NCBI RefSeq assembly: GCF_019059575.1
Contig: NW_024881591.1
Coordinates: 992,001 to 1,056,000 of the forward strand
Direction of reading: 5' to 3'
Length of the DNA stretch: 64,000 nt
From: Amphibalanus amphitrite
Taxonomy: Eukaryota > Arthropoda > Thecostraca > Balanomorpha > Balanidae
Shown: positions 23,153 through 35,952 of the stretch, one piece after another
How the letters are laid out: each line of letters opens with the position of its first letter
Position numbering within the stretch: position 1 is the first letter of the stretch
Notes under the pieces: model-generated
The model's input: the letters and a program-made list of their open reading frames with translations, nothing else
Database searches by the model: none
What the model was told of the DNA's origin: nothing
Made by a program: the position numbers and the translations under genes

Positions 23153-23501
23153 CAGTCCGCCGGCCGGGCGGGGATTCACTGCAGCCGTGTCTATCGACCG
23201 CCGCGGGGCAGGCGGGTGGCGACTCCTCGGCTGCCGGGGCTCGCCGAGTAGGCATTGGAGGCGGTGGGATCCGACCCCGCCGTCATCCCGCTCAACAGGG
23301 ATCGCCCGAGGGACAGGGCCGGCAGTTAGATGGTTAGATTAATAAGTTAGGTGGTTAGAGTCACTGGGTAGATAATGAGAAGACTGGTTAGACGGTTATA
23401 ACCACGTCTTCATGACGGCTTTAGTGTCACGAATCATGTTAGATGTTTAGCGCTGAAAAGGTAGATAACCTCGCTGATTAGATGATAAGAAAGCCCAATC
23501 A

Positions 23502-24026
23502 GTGAATGCTTCTATCTCTGGAAACGAAAAGGCAGACAAACTAGCAAAGCAAGCATTGCATCTAGCAGAACCACTTGCAATACAGTACCCGGCAGACGAC
23601 TGCAAGGCCATCCTCGAACTTCACATACAACAACTACGACAAACGACATGGGACGAGACAGGACCAGCACACATGAACTCAATCAAACCCCGATTAGGCT
23701 TCTGGGCGACCTCAAAACAAAACACAAGGCAAAAGGAAGTAATGCTCACCAGACTTAGAACCGGACGCACCAGACTCAACGCACCATGGCTAGAACCACA
23801 ACAATATAACATTTGTGCCTTCTGCAATGTCAACACAGTGCCTACAGTTCAACACATCCTGCTAGAGTGCTCTCACTTCAACCTCCACCGACAACACATC
23901 ATTGCCTTCTGTCGGCAGGAGAACGTAACGTTGAGCTTAGATCAGCTTTTAGGTGACAGACACCCAGAGCTATTAGCACTTCTCTTCAGATATTTACAAG
24001 ACACTAAGCTAACAGGAGCACTCTAA
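23502..24026 (+). CDS. LINE ORF2 3' end: RNase H C-terminus and CCHC zinc knuckle (5'-truncated)
   Basis: 174 codons starting inside an RNase H domain: SISGNEKADKLAKQAL is the last conserved RNase H block, with its Asp. Then an extended linker, ICAFCNVNTVPTVQHILLEC (C-x2-C...H-x4-C, a zinc knuckle common at the C-terminus of I/R1/Jockey-group LINEs) and a short helical tail. The frame closes 5' at a stop near 23475, so reverse transcriptase and endonuclease are missing. This is the usual 5' truncation of a LINE insertion. The start shown is only the first usable codon, not a real initiation site. The reading frame is otherwise intact. Confidence 0.85.
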   Translation: MNASISGNEKADKLAKQALHLAEPLAIQYPADDCKAILELHIQQLRQTTWDETGPAHMNSIKPRLGFWATSKQNTRQKEVMLTRLRTGRTRLNAPWLEPQQYNICAFCNVNTVPTVQHILLECSHFNLHRQHIIAFCRQENVTLSLDQLLGDRHPELLALLFRYLQDTKLTGAL

Positions 24027-24118
24027 AGCACACATAAACGAACAGTTAAGTGCCGTGCCCAACATCTCAACAGTAGACTTAGCGGTAATCACACTCGAGA
24101 ATTCTCCTGGCTCCGCTG

Positions 24119-24332
24119 TGCGCTGGTCCAAGCTTGGTGCCAGTTACGCCGGCTGACACCCAGTACACCACTCAACCGTGCGCTGGTCCAAGCTTGGTGC
24201 TAGATACGCCGGCTGATACTCACTACACCACTCAGCCGGGCGCTAGTCCAAGCTTGGTGCCAGTTACGCCGGCCGACATTCACCACACCACTCAGCCGTG
24301 CGCTGGTCCAAGCTTGGTGCCAGTCGCGCGCA
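24119..24332 (+). repeat. 60-bp tandem repeat in the LINE 3' UTR
   Basis: Three full units and one partial unit with an exact 60-bp period, each containing GGTCCAAGCTTGGTGCCAGT, ACGCCGGCTGAC and ACACCACTCA. It starts about 90 bp after the LINE stop codon, in sense orientation, so it probably belongs to the LINE 3' UTR. Confidence 0.93.
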
Positions 24333-24531
24333 GACAGGAGAGATTCAAAATTAAGAGAGGCCAACTGGTCTTCACCTCTTCAAAGTTGTTAAATGGCCAT
24401 GCAGTCTTGTCCTTCAGACAATAATTATTTAGGCCCATGCACCACCCGGCATTGTAGGGTGAACGCGACACCCGGCGTGAGAGGGGGTGTGGGGATTGCC
24501 TCCTAACCCGCACGAGAAAGAACCCATGGTG

Positions 24532-25431
24532 TAGGGGAGAGTGGGGCAAAGCGGCCACCCGGGGCAAAGCGGCCACCCATCGTTTTAGCCCTTCATAGCT
24601 GGCGTCAGTTTCAATTTATGGTTTCCAATTATACTTCTCTTCACGGTCGTTCGAATGAGCCAGACCGGGTTTCAGGCCCATCACCAATGTTCTGTGAAAC
24701 ACGGAAAAGCATTTCTTGCCAGGTTACCAACTATGTTTACAAAATTTAAATGTTATGTTATTCCATAACCGTGTGGAATTTTTATAAGCGTGCTTGTCCA
24801 TGCATGGCATGGTTATCGTACATGTTATTCTACCAATTTTAATGTTTTTTACCCCACTAATAGCTAAGCTGAAATATTTTTGTCTCGGACGGTATGCGCG
24901 GGGCAAAGTGGCCGGGGCAAAGTGGCCACCCCCCAATTGACCATAAGTTGCTTCCATCTGGATAAAAAACGTTATTTATATTCAAATGTGTCGTCATGCA
25001 TTCATCTTGGCCACTTTTCAGTTGCATGAGTTACCAAATAATGCAATTGAATGTTTATTTTCATGAAAATCCTTTCTTTGTTTACCTACAGGTGGAAGAT
25101 GATAAAGTAAACATCCATCCTCGCTTAACCTTGTCACCATCAAATACCCTAGTCGTACACGAGGCAACTACTTTGTTTCTCATATCGGAACTTGAGAAGA
25201 CGCCGGTGGCCGCTTTGCCCCAGGGTATGGGGCAAAGTGGCCAATATGCATAGGTTTAAAGTTTTGTCAATATCTTTCATATGTGAACGCCTTTGGAAAT
25301 AAAACGCAGTTGAAATAAAAGGCAACTTAATAGGGATCACATTGGTATAGAAAGAATCTTTCCAAGTTTAAAAATCAAGCGTTGGCATCGTGAGAAGCGT
25401 TAGGGTGGCCGCTTTGCCCCACTCTCCCCTA
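24532..25431. mobile_element. TA-flanked foldback DNA element, GGGGAGAGTGGGGCAAAGCGG family, copy 1
   Basis: Left end TAGGGGAGAGTGGGGCAAAG (continuing CGGCCACCC) and right end are exact inverted complements over about 29 bp, with TA on both sides. The terminal GGGGCAAAG(C/T)GGCCA motif recurs inside: right after the left end (24558), as a tandem pair at 24898-24930, and as an inverted pair around 25203-25245. The 900-bp interior has no transposase. The element has the same structure as 45281-46226. Confidence 0.9.
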
Positions 25432-27393
25432 GTTCGTGAAGAGTAGGCCATGTGCCGGCACCATGGCAAAATTAATCCCAAATCGAATTTATTGTCTTGA
25501 TGGAGGACAAAATGGTATCTTAACAACCCTTTAAAGTAACTATAACGTAAAACTAATTCTAACAGTAGGTAAAGTAAGTCCCAGGATCCCACTCACCTCC
25601 CAAGAAACCCACAACGCGTTACCAAGCACTTTAAAGGTCAAAATTTTAGAACTCACACACTTAATTGAAGTAAATGAGCACTTGCAATATCAAAATTCAA
25701 GCAATTCGATATTTTTCTAGCAAACAGATTCTTTACAGGCGGCCGAATGTCCAATGGACAGGGACGCCTTAAAACCTCATTTTCACTCACATGATAAGAA
25801 ATCATGGTTGGAGTTGCTGGTTGGCTTCTATCGCTCTCCGGCTGATCTATAACCAGAACAACGTCCGGCATCTGACTAGCGGCGCCAACTATCTGTCCAG
25901 CCGTTATCCGTCGAAGCAGATCTATTGAAGCAGCTACACGCTCAGCAGCTTTCTGTTCAGCGATTGGCCTCGTACCGGTCCTGTGTGCCTGTTATTTGTT
26001 TGGCCGTTTGTTGTCTGACTGACTGCCGGCCGCCTATAAGGTAGCCACTGCGCTCAAATTAGGCGACTTATGCCCACTTACACGCACGCTATTAATTATT
26101 CATGCGTTGCGGAGACCTCCACACCCCTCATTAAGGCAGGATGCAGCCAACTTCGCCCAGCAGCCATATGACATGAGGGGCTGTTAGGCCTGCACTCAGT
26201 ACCGCCCACAGCAATTAAAATACCATAGAGCTAAGGTCTGATGTCGAATAAATGCAATTTGCACATGCAACCTGTGTTCAGATGCAACATTATTCAGGAT
26301 CATTGATGTAAGCGATTTTCTAACCGAGCTGACTTCTGGGACCCAGAGTACGATTTTGCCATGCCTTCTAATGAAGGGATGTGGGTTGGTTTGTGGTTTA
26401 GGATGACGTCACAGGCTCCATAATGACCCCCAGGATCCGGCGTGTCTCACAATGTCACCGTATTTCAGTCCGAATGCGGACTGCGGTGGCACGGCCCTCT
26501 CGTGAGGTCACGTGCACCGGGCTGGTTTCTGACCTGATTTCCACGTCGGGCTCACACCGGTAGGATGACGCTCAGATCGGGGCGACTCTGACCGCTCCAG
26601 ACGTGTGCCACGTCACGACGTCCACGTCAAGTTAACGTCATGGCTGCGTCACGTCCACGTCATGCCTCGCGTCACCATGTATGTGCATTACGTGGCACAT
26701 TTGTTTAGTGTCTTGCTTCATCGTATATATGATGTTTTACATACCCGATGCAGTCAATATTCGATCCAGCAGTCCAGTTTGCCGGTTTCCAACACACTCT
26801 GTTTCCCCCACATTCGATCCTCACGGGAGGAGGCTGGCGGGCGCGTCTGTCGCAGCTGCCTCACGATGCATGAGGTTGAAGTATGACGGTGTTTGGCCGT
26901 TTGGCCCGCCTCATTGAGCAGAGAGAGGGAGGGTAGGGGAGGGTAATAACGATTACCCAACCAGCCGTCGGCCGTCACTGACCGGACCGTAAAATGGGCC
27001 CGTTTGATCGATTGGAGCTCGGCGGTGGCCCACACGACGCGTTTGTCGAGTAGTTTATTGAGTTTCGCCTCAACAATTCTGTTATGGTGCTCAAATTTAC
27101 CATAACCCGCCATAACATACAACATCAGAGGCTTAGTAATGTTTTGTGTAAATAAATAACTGAATGAGCACAATCACGGCTCTGGCTGACGACAGAGATG
27201 CTCTTCAATCTGAGCCGTCTGACAAATGTGTTGAGCCGAGCCGACTGCTTCCCGGTGATGAACAGTGATTTGGGCGACCGCTCGGTCTCGGCCGTACTCG
27301 GGGCTCGGACGGACCGACGGACACGTTGACCCGTGACCGTTCCCAGAACCGCCCAGACGCCTGCCAGCCCGCCGCCGAGGCGGGTGAGATGGT
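25432..27393. other. Intron segment, no gene recognised
   Basis: Mixed-composition DNA. A stretch at 26570-26690 contains several imperfect ACGTCACGTCCACGTC motifs. No coding domain, RNA gene or element boundary was found. Confidence 0.35.
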
Positions 27394-28591
27394 TTAACCC
27401 GCGCCATGCTGGGGGGGGGGGGGGTGTTTGAACACCCCCTTGTGGCTTTTCGCGAATATCTCAAAAACGGCGGCGCGGAGTGCCGCCGTTTTTGGTACAC
27501 CTTATCATACATCAATTCTACACATGTTGTGAAAATTTCAGACCAAGGTCATTCAAGGTCAGGTCACCAGGTCACTTGAAGTGACCTCACATCATAAAAA
27601 GTTTCAATGTCTGTCATAGCTACACCGAGTGACCGATTGCTTTGAAACTTTCAGCGATTGCTAAGAGCAATAGCATGTACAAAATGTATATCTCAGAATT
27701 TTGATATCGATGACCTAAGGTCAGGTCAATTTTGCGACCTCCCCATTATAAGTCAATGGGAGAAAATTGAAATGCGCCTCTTTTGGACGAAAGACATTAT
27801 AAACACTCCCAAACACTGAATTACAAGTGGTTTAGACACACTGAACATGAAAATGGTGTCCGTGACCCCTGTTTATGCCCTGAGGTCATCTTAGGTCACG
27901 AATGGTATCTAACAGTTTTTCACAAATAACTTTTGATAGAGACATGCTAGAGCGATGAAAACGCCTTAGATGTGTTCAGCTCGACGATACGGATCGACTG
28001 ATATGCAACATGACCATTTCCGGTCAGGTCATGACCTTGACCTGAGGTCAAATTTTCAAGTTGACCTTTCAAGGTCAAGTTATAGTTCATTCGATGCGTC
28101 TTGACAAGAGGAACACGATGCCGGTAAAAGTAAGCTCGTACAATGCTTGGGTCAAAAGTTATTGCAGAAAAACTGTTTCCGAAAAAAATCGGCTATTTTT
28201 GCAGTTTTTGCCCCCTGCAGGCAAAACCGTTGACGTTAGGTCAAATCTGAGAAAATTACTCAGAAAGGGCGTTAATAGGGCTATCGAATGCGCTTTTCCG
28301 CGGCGCTGTAGCTCTATTGGTTCCCGAGTTATGCGTTGGCTTCTTGGAAATTGTCGACATTCGACCTGGAAATCGGCGAAATTTTGCCTTCAATGACCTC
28401 TGGTGACCTGACCTTTGACCTGACCAAAAAATTGACCGAAGTGATTTCCTCATTATTTTTGACGCTCTTTCGAACGCCGCCTTCCGCGTATCGCTACGTG
28501 GCCCAGCAGCCGAGTTAGAAGGGGGGTGTTCAAACACCCCCCCCCCCAGCAGGGCGTGGAAATCCAGGACCCCCAGCAGGGCGCGGGTTAA
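27394..28591. mobile_element. TTAA G-hairpin element, copy A
   Basis: TTAA duplicates bound termini TTAACCCGCGCC(A/C)TGCTGGGGG. Each arm then carries a nested hairpin, GGGGTGTTTGAACACCCC on the left and its counterpart on the right. The right arm alone has an extra copy of CCCTGCTGGGGG offset by 27 bp. A subterminal ATATCTCAAAAACGG is present. The 1.2-kb interior has about 21 AGGTCA/TGACCT hexamers (about 0.6 expected by chance), for example around 27548-27590, 28022-28080 and 28395-28430. No transposase; the short frames inside lack domains. Confidence 0.88.
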
Positions 28592-30638
28592 GGACGAACT
28601 GGGTCTGGCCGGGCTTAATTAAAAGGACAGGCGGTGGGGTTTGAGCTTAACGGATATGATGGGATGGTGACGATAGTGTTAAAGATAGGAATGGGAAAAG
28701 ACAGGCTGCCTATGACTTCTTGCGGCCGGGGTTTGTTGCTCAGAGCGAGGTATATCAGCATTTATGTAATGGTTATGTTTATCACGACATTTATCTCCGA
28801 AGAAGCACGTCTTACTGAAGATGGGAGCAAGGTCATACTCCAGCCGGCTATTACGGTCATGAGAGGGTCATTTCTGGAGCGACGAGGTCCCATTTCAGCC
28901 CTGACGACACACGACAAACCATATAATTCCGTGACCGGTGGTGGTTCGGAGTTCCAGCACTCGTCGTCGCCCCCCCCCCGTTCAATATCGGTGCCGGCAC
29001 CCATTAACTGAAGCCGGATCACGAGTGTTCCGTCTGATGGCTGACGACCGTCTGCCCGTTATATATAACCCCTCCCCTCTGTGGGGGTGCCGGGACGGAG
29101 AGGCTGCCTCGCCGTCTCCGGCGGCATCGCCCCAGCTATTCCGGGATGACGCGCCACTGCAGAAATCGGCTCTGGTCGACGTGTTATGAATTGGCAGCTA
29201 CTGGGGATGTCGCCGACCGGCCGCGTCGCTCGTGATATGTTCAACCCCCCTACTCCCCCCCCCCCCACCGAGCAGAGCAACGACCGCAGTCAAATTGGAA
29301 TATCACCGTGTGAATATCACGTATAGTGGAGCGGGCTGATTCTGTTGGGCGCTTAAATCCAGTTAATAAAGTTTTATTTCATAGCTGTTAAGTTCTCATA
29401 TGCTATTTTTTGAACGCTTATAAACATGTGCGCATACATTTTTCTCTAATTTGTGTTCCCTTAGTGCTTATAACAGCATGAAATACCCAATTTCATTTTG
29501 GAATGTGATATGTGATACTTCGCTATCTTTCAAATAGGTTATCCCATGTCCGTGGGCAAGCGAGATATGTAATTGGGTGGCTTTTTTACACGACCTATTT
29601 TGGTTTTATGCTCCTCGGTATTTACCCTTATGAGTTATGATTATGACCATATCACTTCCAGTAACTAACAGGCACTTATGCCGCCTGACGATTATGGGTA
29701 TGCTCATAACCGTCACTATATAAAACTATTCAGCGCTTCGTGCTGGATCAATGCTGGTCAGTTTGCTTCTTAAGGACCTTCTCCTTCACCTACTGCGATT
29801 GTTCGCCGGTATGCATTGAATATAACTGATATAGCTGAATTGCCTGGCTAATGACGCCCGCTGTGCGACTGCGACCGATAGGCTGGTGGATACCGATTGG
29901 TAGCTGTTTGGGCGGCGCGGTACTTTGTTTGATGGGCTCATTTCCGTCCGCCGGTGTGGGTGCATGCTCGCGTGCCTGGCCGACTCCGCGGCCGGCCGTT
30001 GCATGTCGTTGCCAGTGAATGGTCTTCACACGTCAGTTATAACCCGGCTGGGACGGCCGTTCGCAGACTTTCGAAATCCCAGCCCGAACGAGTTGATTCG
30101 CCAGCATGTAGAACCGCTCAAATCGCTAACATGAATGAGCTTTAACAAACTGCGACCAAGCTGTCAGCGAAATGAGAAAAGAGGCATCCGTTTGACATGC
30201 TTCAGCTTTTTTAGACTGAAAACCACAATCGGAAACCGTTTAAATCCATATTCCAGTTTCCGTTTTTTGTTTGGTAGAGACTGCGGTTTGTGGGCTCGGT
30301 TTCGACACAGATTGCCCCATTGTTCTTACCTCTATAAACACAACGGGCCTGACCGTGATCGCAGTTAACCAAGGATTTTTTCGATGTAGCTCTGCAATCA
30401 CATTGTAGGACGGCATTTCCTCAATGTCGGCGGGATGTTATGCTCCTTTGTGTCTGAAAAGGCTCACCGCGCTCAGTCGTGGCCCCCAAGGTGAGCAGTA
30501 CTAAATAAATAACTAGTCAGTGTCTGCCCTCCCCTCTGGGGCTGCTCCAACCGCTCGCTGCTCTTTTAATCTCCACACACCCCATCGCATTTTTCTTTAT
30601 TCAGTTCTGTAGTTCCCTACAGCATCTCCTTCCCTACA

Positions 30639-30725
<87 letters not shown>

Positions 30726-32802
30726 GATATGCTGGTGTCCTAAAGACTCTCCTGTCTATCCCGTTCTCCTGCACAGTCTCTCGGCAGAGTCCCCGTGCTC
30801 TCTTGGTCCTCCGATGCAGGGCTGCCTGGCTGCTCCGCCTCACAAACGATCATCGTCGACCGTCGACCGACTGGCCGGTCGGCCGGCCGGCCAACAAGGA
30901 AAATCGGGGAGGCTTGCCCGCTTACTGACGCGGAAACCTCTGAACTTTTGTTGTTAAAACAGACATTAAAGCCTCAAAGTGAAGAATCTCGTAAAGCTCA
31001 ACGAAGTAAATGATAATCCTCTCATACTTTTTTGTTAAGTGAAGAACATAATTTTGCAATACAATCAAAAGTAATACGCCATCGTTCAATTGATCAGATT
31101 AATGAATGACGACCCTATCAAGTAATTATTCACTATATCAGAGAAGCGTTGCAGCACTAATTTCAGGAATATTTGGAGATTATGGACAAGATAAAGCATG
31201 TAGAATGGTGATTGATTAATGTGTTGAGCACTGAAGCATAAAAAACAAGAGCATAATACCATCTGAATTGCTGCAGTATTTTGTACCAAGCTGTTGTGCT
31301 TTTCCATCCCATTTTCCTTGTTGGCTAAAATGGCTATGCAATATAACTTATGTACATAGATTGGCGACGCTGTTGAGTATCAGGGTGGTGTGAACTGCCC
31401 ATGAAGGTACATAGAAAGCTACACAATGCTTATTTCCTCAACCGCTTAGTCATCAAACATTAACACCTTTATCAACACTTGATGTGCATTATATCTACAA
31501 TCCAAATATGTACATACATAGGTTAAAGTACCGCGATAACGACAGTCTGTTCGTTGGAGGTTGTCGTCGTGGCTGACCGCCTCCGAGGCACCGCTCGCTG
31601 CAGGCTCGCCGCGCGCCGGCGGCCTTCTGGGTCACAGCTCTGAACAATAGGACGCAGCCGTCTGCGGTGATGTCTTTGATGTGACGGAGCGGCCGGCCGG
31701 AGCGGCGACCAGCGGTGGTGCTGACTCAACTAGATTGAAAGATACACGCTGCTACAACATGAAAGCAGCGTCGTTTTGCGTTTGATGGAGGTTGAGCCGT
31801 GCGGCAGTGTTCTTTAGTAAATTGCTTGGAATTGACGTGAACAGTGAGACCGTCAAATATGAAAAATATTTTCATACATTCCTTTCTGTCCATACATTTA
31901 CGAGCTACATATAATTATGTTTCCAGTTTTGATAAAGTGTATGATGAGGTATGATGAGGTATTCGAAAGGTTGGAGTTAAATAAAGTTCAGATACTTGAC
32001 GGAACATAAAACCTTTTTAATGGCTTTCCTTTTAAATGGCAGCTTTGTATACGCTGGGAAGTCTGCTTTATAGCTATTACATAAATGGAGACCGGGTTTA
32101 ATCCCTTTGTTTTCCTGACGAGTCTACTAAAAGCGTTTGAAGTGGGCTGACCTAACCAACCATGCGCCTTACCTTCAATTAAATACTTGCAATGTTGAAT
32201 GTTCTCTGTAGATGTTTGCTCTTGAATGACGTATATCCTTATTGCAGCAGAATTAAATGCTAACCAATCGTTAAATCTATGTATTTCAACGGGGATTATG
32301 TCATGCTCATTATGCTTTTTCACCCTCAAACAGTTCGTGCACATTAGTTATCCGTAATATGATGTAATCGCTTCATGTAACAAACAATGTCGTTCTGCTT
32401 ACCTGACGAAGGAAAGTGCCAATGAGCACTAATTAAATATTCTGTATTCTTTATTTTCCAATCACTAGGCTTTTCCAGCAGAGCTTATACTGATACCGCG
32501 TGTCAGCTGCTATCACAGCCATCCCCTCCTACGGGGGAGGGGGGGGGGGGGTCGGCCCGACTGCAGTGTTTGCTGACGCGGCACGTTATTCGAGTCCGTC
32601 GGCACACGGCGCGGTCGGGCCGGCTCACGACACTCCCAGCGGACGGTGGTTCCCCATGGTTATCGCCCGCGGTGCTATAACACTCCAGGACAAGGATAAA
32701 AATATGTCGCCTTGCGAGCCGCAGTACATATTGTTACCATGTTACCTGCCTGGAAATTCAATCATCTCGCATGGTTCGTATCTTTATTATGAAATATTTT
32801 GC
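28592..32802. other. Intron segment, no gene recognised
   Basis: Contains C-runs near 28970 and 29255, a long CT microsatellite, a GC-rich patch at 31590-31720 and a G-run at 32528-32550. I saw no conserved coding segment or RNA gene. Confidence 0.35.
30642..30722 (+). repeat. (CT)n microsatellite, about 40 units
   Basis: Uninterrupted CT dinucleotides. Arg-Glu frames on the other strand are artefacts of this repeat. Confidence 0.98.
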
Positions 32803-33982
32803 TTAACCCGCGCCCTGGTGGGGTCTGTTTATAACGCGACCTGGTGGGGGGGGCTATTTTTTGCCCCCCCTCGTATCTCCGAAACTACTGGACGGATCCG
32901 CAAAATTCAAACGGCGTTCGATAGCCCTGTCAAATTTGTCGAGGGAAACCAAATTTTATTGACCTCGGGGTCACCGATGACGTCACAGGTCAGGTCAAAG
33001 ATAAAATGTTTCACCGTTCACGGGGCTTCTAGGGAAAGCGCTATAACACCGAGTAAAACGCATTTTGTCGAAAATCAGCGATAAGACGTCAGTTGTCTAG
33101 TACATATGTTGCTATTAGAGGTCACTGGTCATACCAGGTCAGGTCACCAAAGGTCACCAAGGGTCACCACATGATCCCAACTTTACTAAGGTTGTGCGAT
33201 GCATGTTTTATGGCCAGTTTTTCATTTCCAACCCAATGGTGTTGGTTATAAGACCATCAGGTACGGTTTAGGTCACTTTCTGGTGGAGGTCAGGTCAAGG
33301 TCAGGTCAAAAAAGGTCAAATTTCAAAGTTGATATTTTTGCATAAAAAGGGTATCGATTCGATGCAGCTCGTCACGGGGAGTCTAATGGTGGTCTTTGTT
33401 TTGCACTACGAGGTCTAAAATTGCTAAAAATTGAGTTTGAAAATTTGACGTCATCAATTTTGAACAGTTTTTTCGCTATAACTTCGCCAAAAAAAGAGGT
33501 ATCAATCTAAAATTTGGTATGTGGATGGAAGGCGGTAAGGACTATCACATATATTCCGGTTTTTGCGAAATTCAAAAAACTTTTTGGATTTTTTGACTAT
33601 TATATCCCAAAAATCTATTTTTTGATTTTTGGGGGTCAAAATAAAAAAAATTCAAAAATCTGAGATAGCAGTTTTGTAGCCCTGTCAATTCTACAGCTTT
33701 TATGTCCTAAACATTTTTCTGTATTTGAAAAGCTATAGGCCTGACAGCTCTTCCCGCGAAACCCTTTTTTGGGTCGAAAACGGCAGAACATGACGTCACT
33801 CTGACGTCATTTCCGGCCAACCTATCATAGCTTTTGGAAAAATTTTTGGTCACAATGTGTAAAATTGTAGTCCGGGAGGGTACTGAAAGTTTGGTGACGA
33901 TCGGCGCAGCGGTTCTGGAGATATATTGAAAAGTCTGGAGGGGGGGCAAAAAATAGCCCCCCCCCACCAGGGCGCGGGTTAA
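32803..33982. mobile_element. TTAA G-hairpin element, copy B (best preserved)
   Basis: TTAA on both sides. Termini are CCCGCGCCCTGGTGGGG with a nested hairpin: a G run, CTATTTTTTG, a C run. Here the left arm carries the extra copy of CCTGGTGGGG, offset by 26 bp; the right arm lacks it. Subterminal ATCTCCGAAACTACTGG (left) and ATATCTCCAGAACCGC (right, outward reading) are present. About 12 AGGTCA hexamers cluster at 32985-33330, including TCAAGGTCA. It is homologous in its left half to copy D at 16806-17255. No transposase. Confidence 0.9.
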
Positions 33983-34794
33983 TTATTGATATTGATAAGT
34001 TAGATAAAATATTTCATCCTTAATGAGATATTTGTATGTAACCACCAGTAATCTTGTTGATGCGATGCAGCTCTGTTATAACTCCATCACATGGTCCCAT
34101 TAAAGCTTCATCACATAATTTGCGGCGATCCCATCTGCGCGCCCACGTCTTTCGTCGGCCCCGCTGCCACCCGCAGAGCTTCGGGAGCGCCCGCACAGTT
34201 TCGGCAACGGCCGGCCGCAGCGACCTAATTAAACGCGCCCGCCCTGCCGGCCTTTTTATTGCGTGTGTTTGTGAGCATGTGCCTCGGATGTTGATTGTGA
34301 CTGTAACATTGGCTTTGTTGGAGCGCGCTGACGCCTGGGATGCGGCCGCTCTTGTGTCACAGTGAGTTAGTGGGTTGTGCCTGACAATATGAACAGGTGA
34401 GTGACAGGTCTGGCACATATGCACTAGTGTAAGCCTGTTCGGGATTAACAGTTCAAGCCTGTTGGTGATTTGTTAATGCTATCATGGCACTTCACTTCAC
34501 ATTGAATAATATTTTACGGTTATTTTACTAATTGCACAACTTTTTTTGTTTCTTCATACCCGACCAATCTTCAAGATACAAGCGGCACGTCGACGCTCCT
34601 CCTCCTCTCTTTCCCTCCTCCTCTGCTTGTTTCTCGCCCTGGATCACGGCCGAGCTACACTGCGGGCCTTTCCACACGCCCGCAGACCACGTGACGGCGT
34701 GTTGCGACAGCGGCGTCGATCACGTGGGCCGCGGGCATAGAAAGAAGGTCTTTTCCCAACGTGCCGCCCGGCTGCATGGTCAGAGGAGAGAGGA

Positions 34795-34837
<43 letters not shown>

Positions 34838-35952
34838 AGCGAGAGAGGAGTGTGAGCGATTGTTTTGTTCCCCGGATCACCACACAGCTGTCAGGTGTGT
34901 CACAATCGGTCAGGTCTGTCTGTGTGTCTGTCTGTCTGTATAGGTGTATTTCTGTCTGTCTATCTGTCACTGCTTCTGACGCGGCTGTTACCTATAGTCG
35001 CCACGGGATTCAGGGACCTTGGGCCACTTATTTCTGGGAATGACTGCTGTGTATAGCGGTGAGGCGAGTCAATGGTTACTGTCCGTCTCTTCTGGAGCGT
35101 AATAATTGTACATGCAATGCCAACTTCTCTAATAATTCATTCATCACATTGCTAAATATGGGTGCAAAACTTTAATGAAGCAGTTTTGTACCTCTAGATA
35201 GTTGGAAAGTTCATGTTTTCGACATGAGCATTGAGCAATGTCCCTGTTGAACCAATACTGATTGAGAGGTTGGGTCTACATACGGTCATTCATAACCACT
35301 CCGTTTCCAGCGAGTTTCTTCAATGCAGTTGTTGGATGAATGAGATAAGGCGCCTGGGTGGTCATGGGATTTAATGTATGCAAAAGATGCTTGTTGGATA
35401 GTGAAAATTCATTGGTCTATTAGCCTGTTTTAGCTTGGCATCATGCTGTGAGGCATGCAAGAGAAGAAAGCGAGTTGAACGGTACCTACCGATGCGACAT
35501 GAGCACTGACACGTTACGGACAGAACTGCACCGATCCTGTGTCACAGCACTTCACCCCGATCCCGTCCACGGCTCTATAGCAGTGCCGAACAAGGCTCTC
35601 CCTGTCCCCGACCTGCCCTCGCCGGGCTCCTGCCGCGCCCTCGGCCAGTATCGATTGGTGCCGTTTGGTGGTCTAGTTCGTACCACTTGGGTGGACCTGG
35701 TGACCTCTGTGGTCAGGTGGCCATCGGCCATCCCTGTCTCACTCCGACGTCGCTCAGACTCATAAATGTCTCCCAGCAAGTTTATCTATACAGTTATCGA
35801 ATAAAATGATGGTGGTATCTGCCCGTCTCCATGAAATCATTTTCGTATGATCCCAGTTGTTCTTGACCATTTTGGTAGGTATTCATGTTATATAAAATAT
35901 TACGTAATGATGTAACATCTAAAACATCTCTTTAATGACGGATTGTGTAACA
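33983..35952. other. Intron segment, no gene recognised
   Basis: Contains an AG microsatellite (34799-34834), a CTGT-rich stretch (34915-34968) and otherwise mixed-composition DNA with no supported gene. Confidence 0.35.
34799..34834 (+). repeat. (AG)n microsatellite
   Basis: Uninterrupted AG run of about 18 units, followed by GGGGAGCGAGAGAGG. Confidence 0.96.

Noticed and set aside
22985-23179. Gly-rich or Pro-rich repeat protein
   Set aside because: Arises from the CCCACCAAT minisatellite.
24119-24332. CRISPR-like array
   Set aside because: The repeats are contiguous with an exact 60-bp period and no variable spacers, and the DNA is clearly eukaryotic.
28061-28396. 111-codon frame inside TTAA element copy A
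   Set aside because: It spans AGGTCA-rich non-coding repeat sequence and is not found in the sister copies.
30634-30843. Arg-Glu repeat protein
   Set aside because: It is a translation of a CT microsatellite on the opposite strand.
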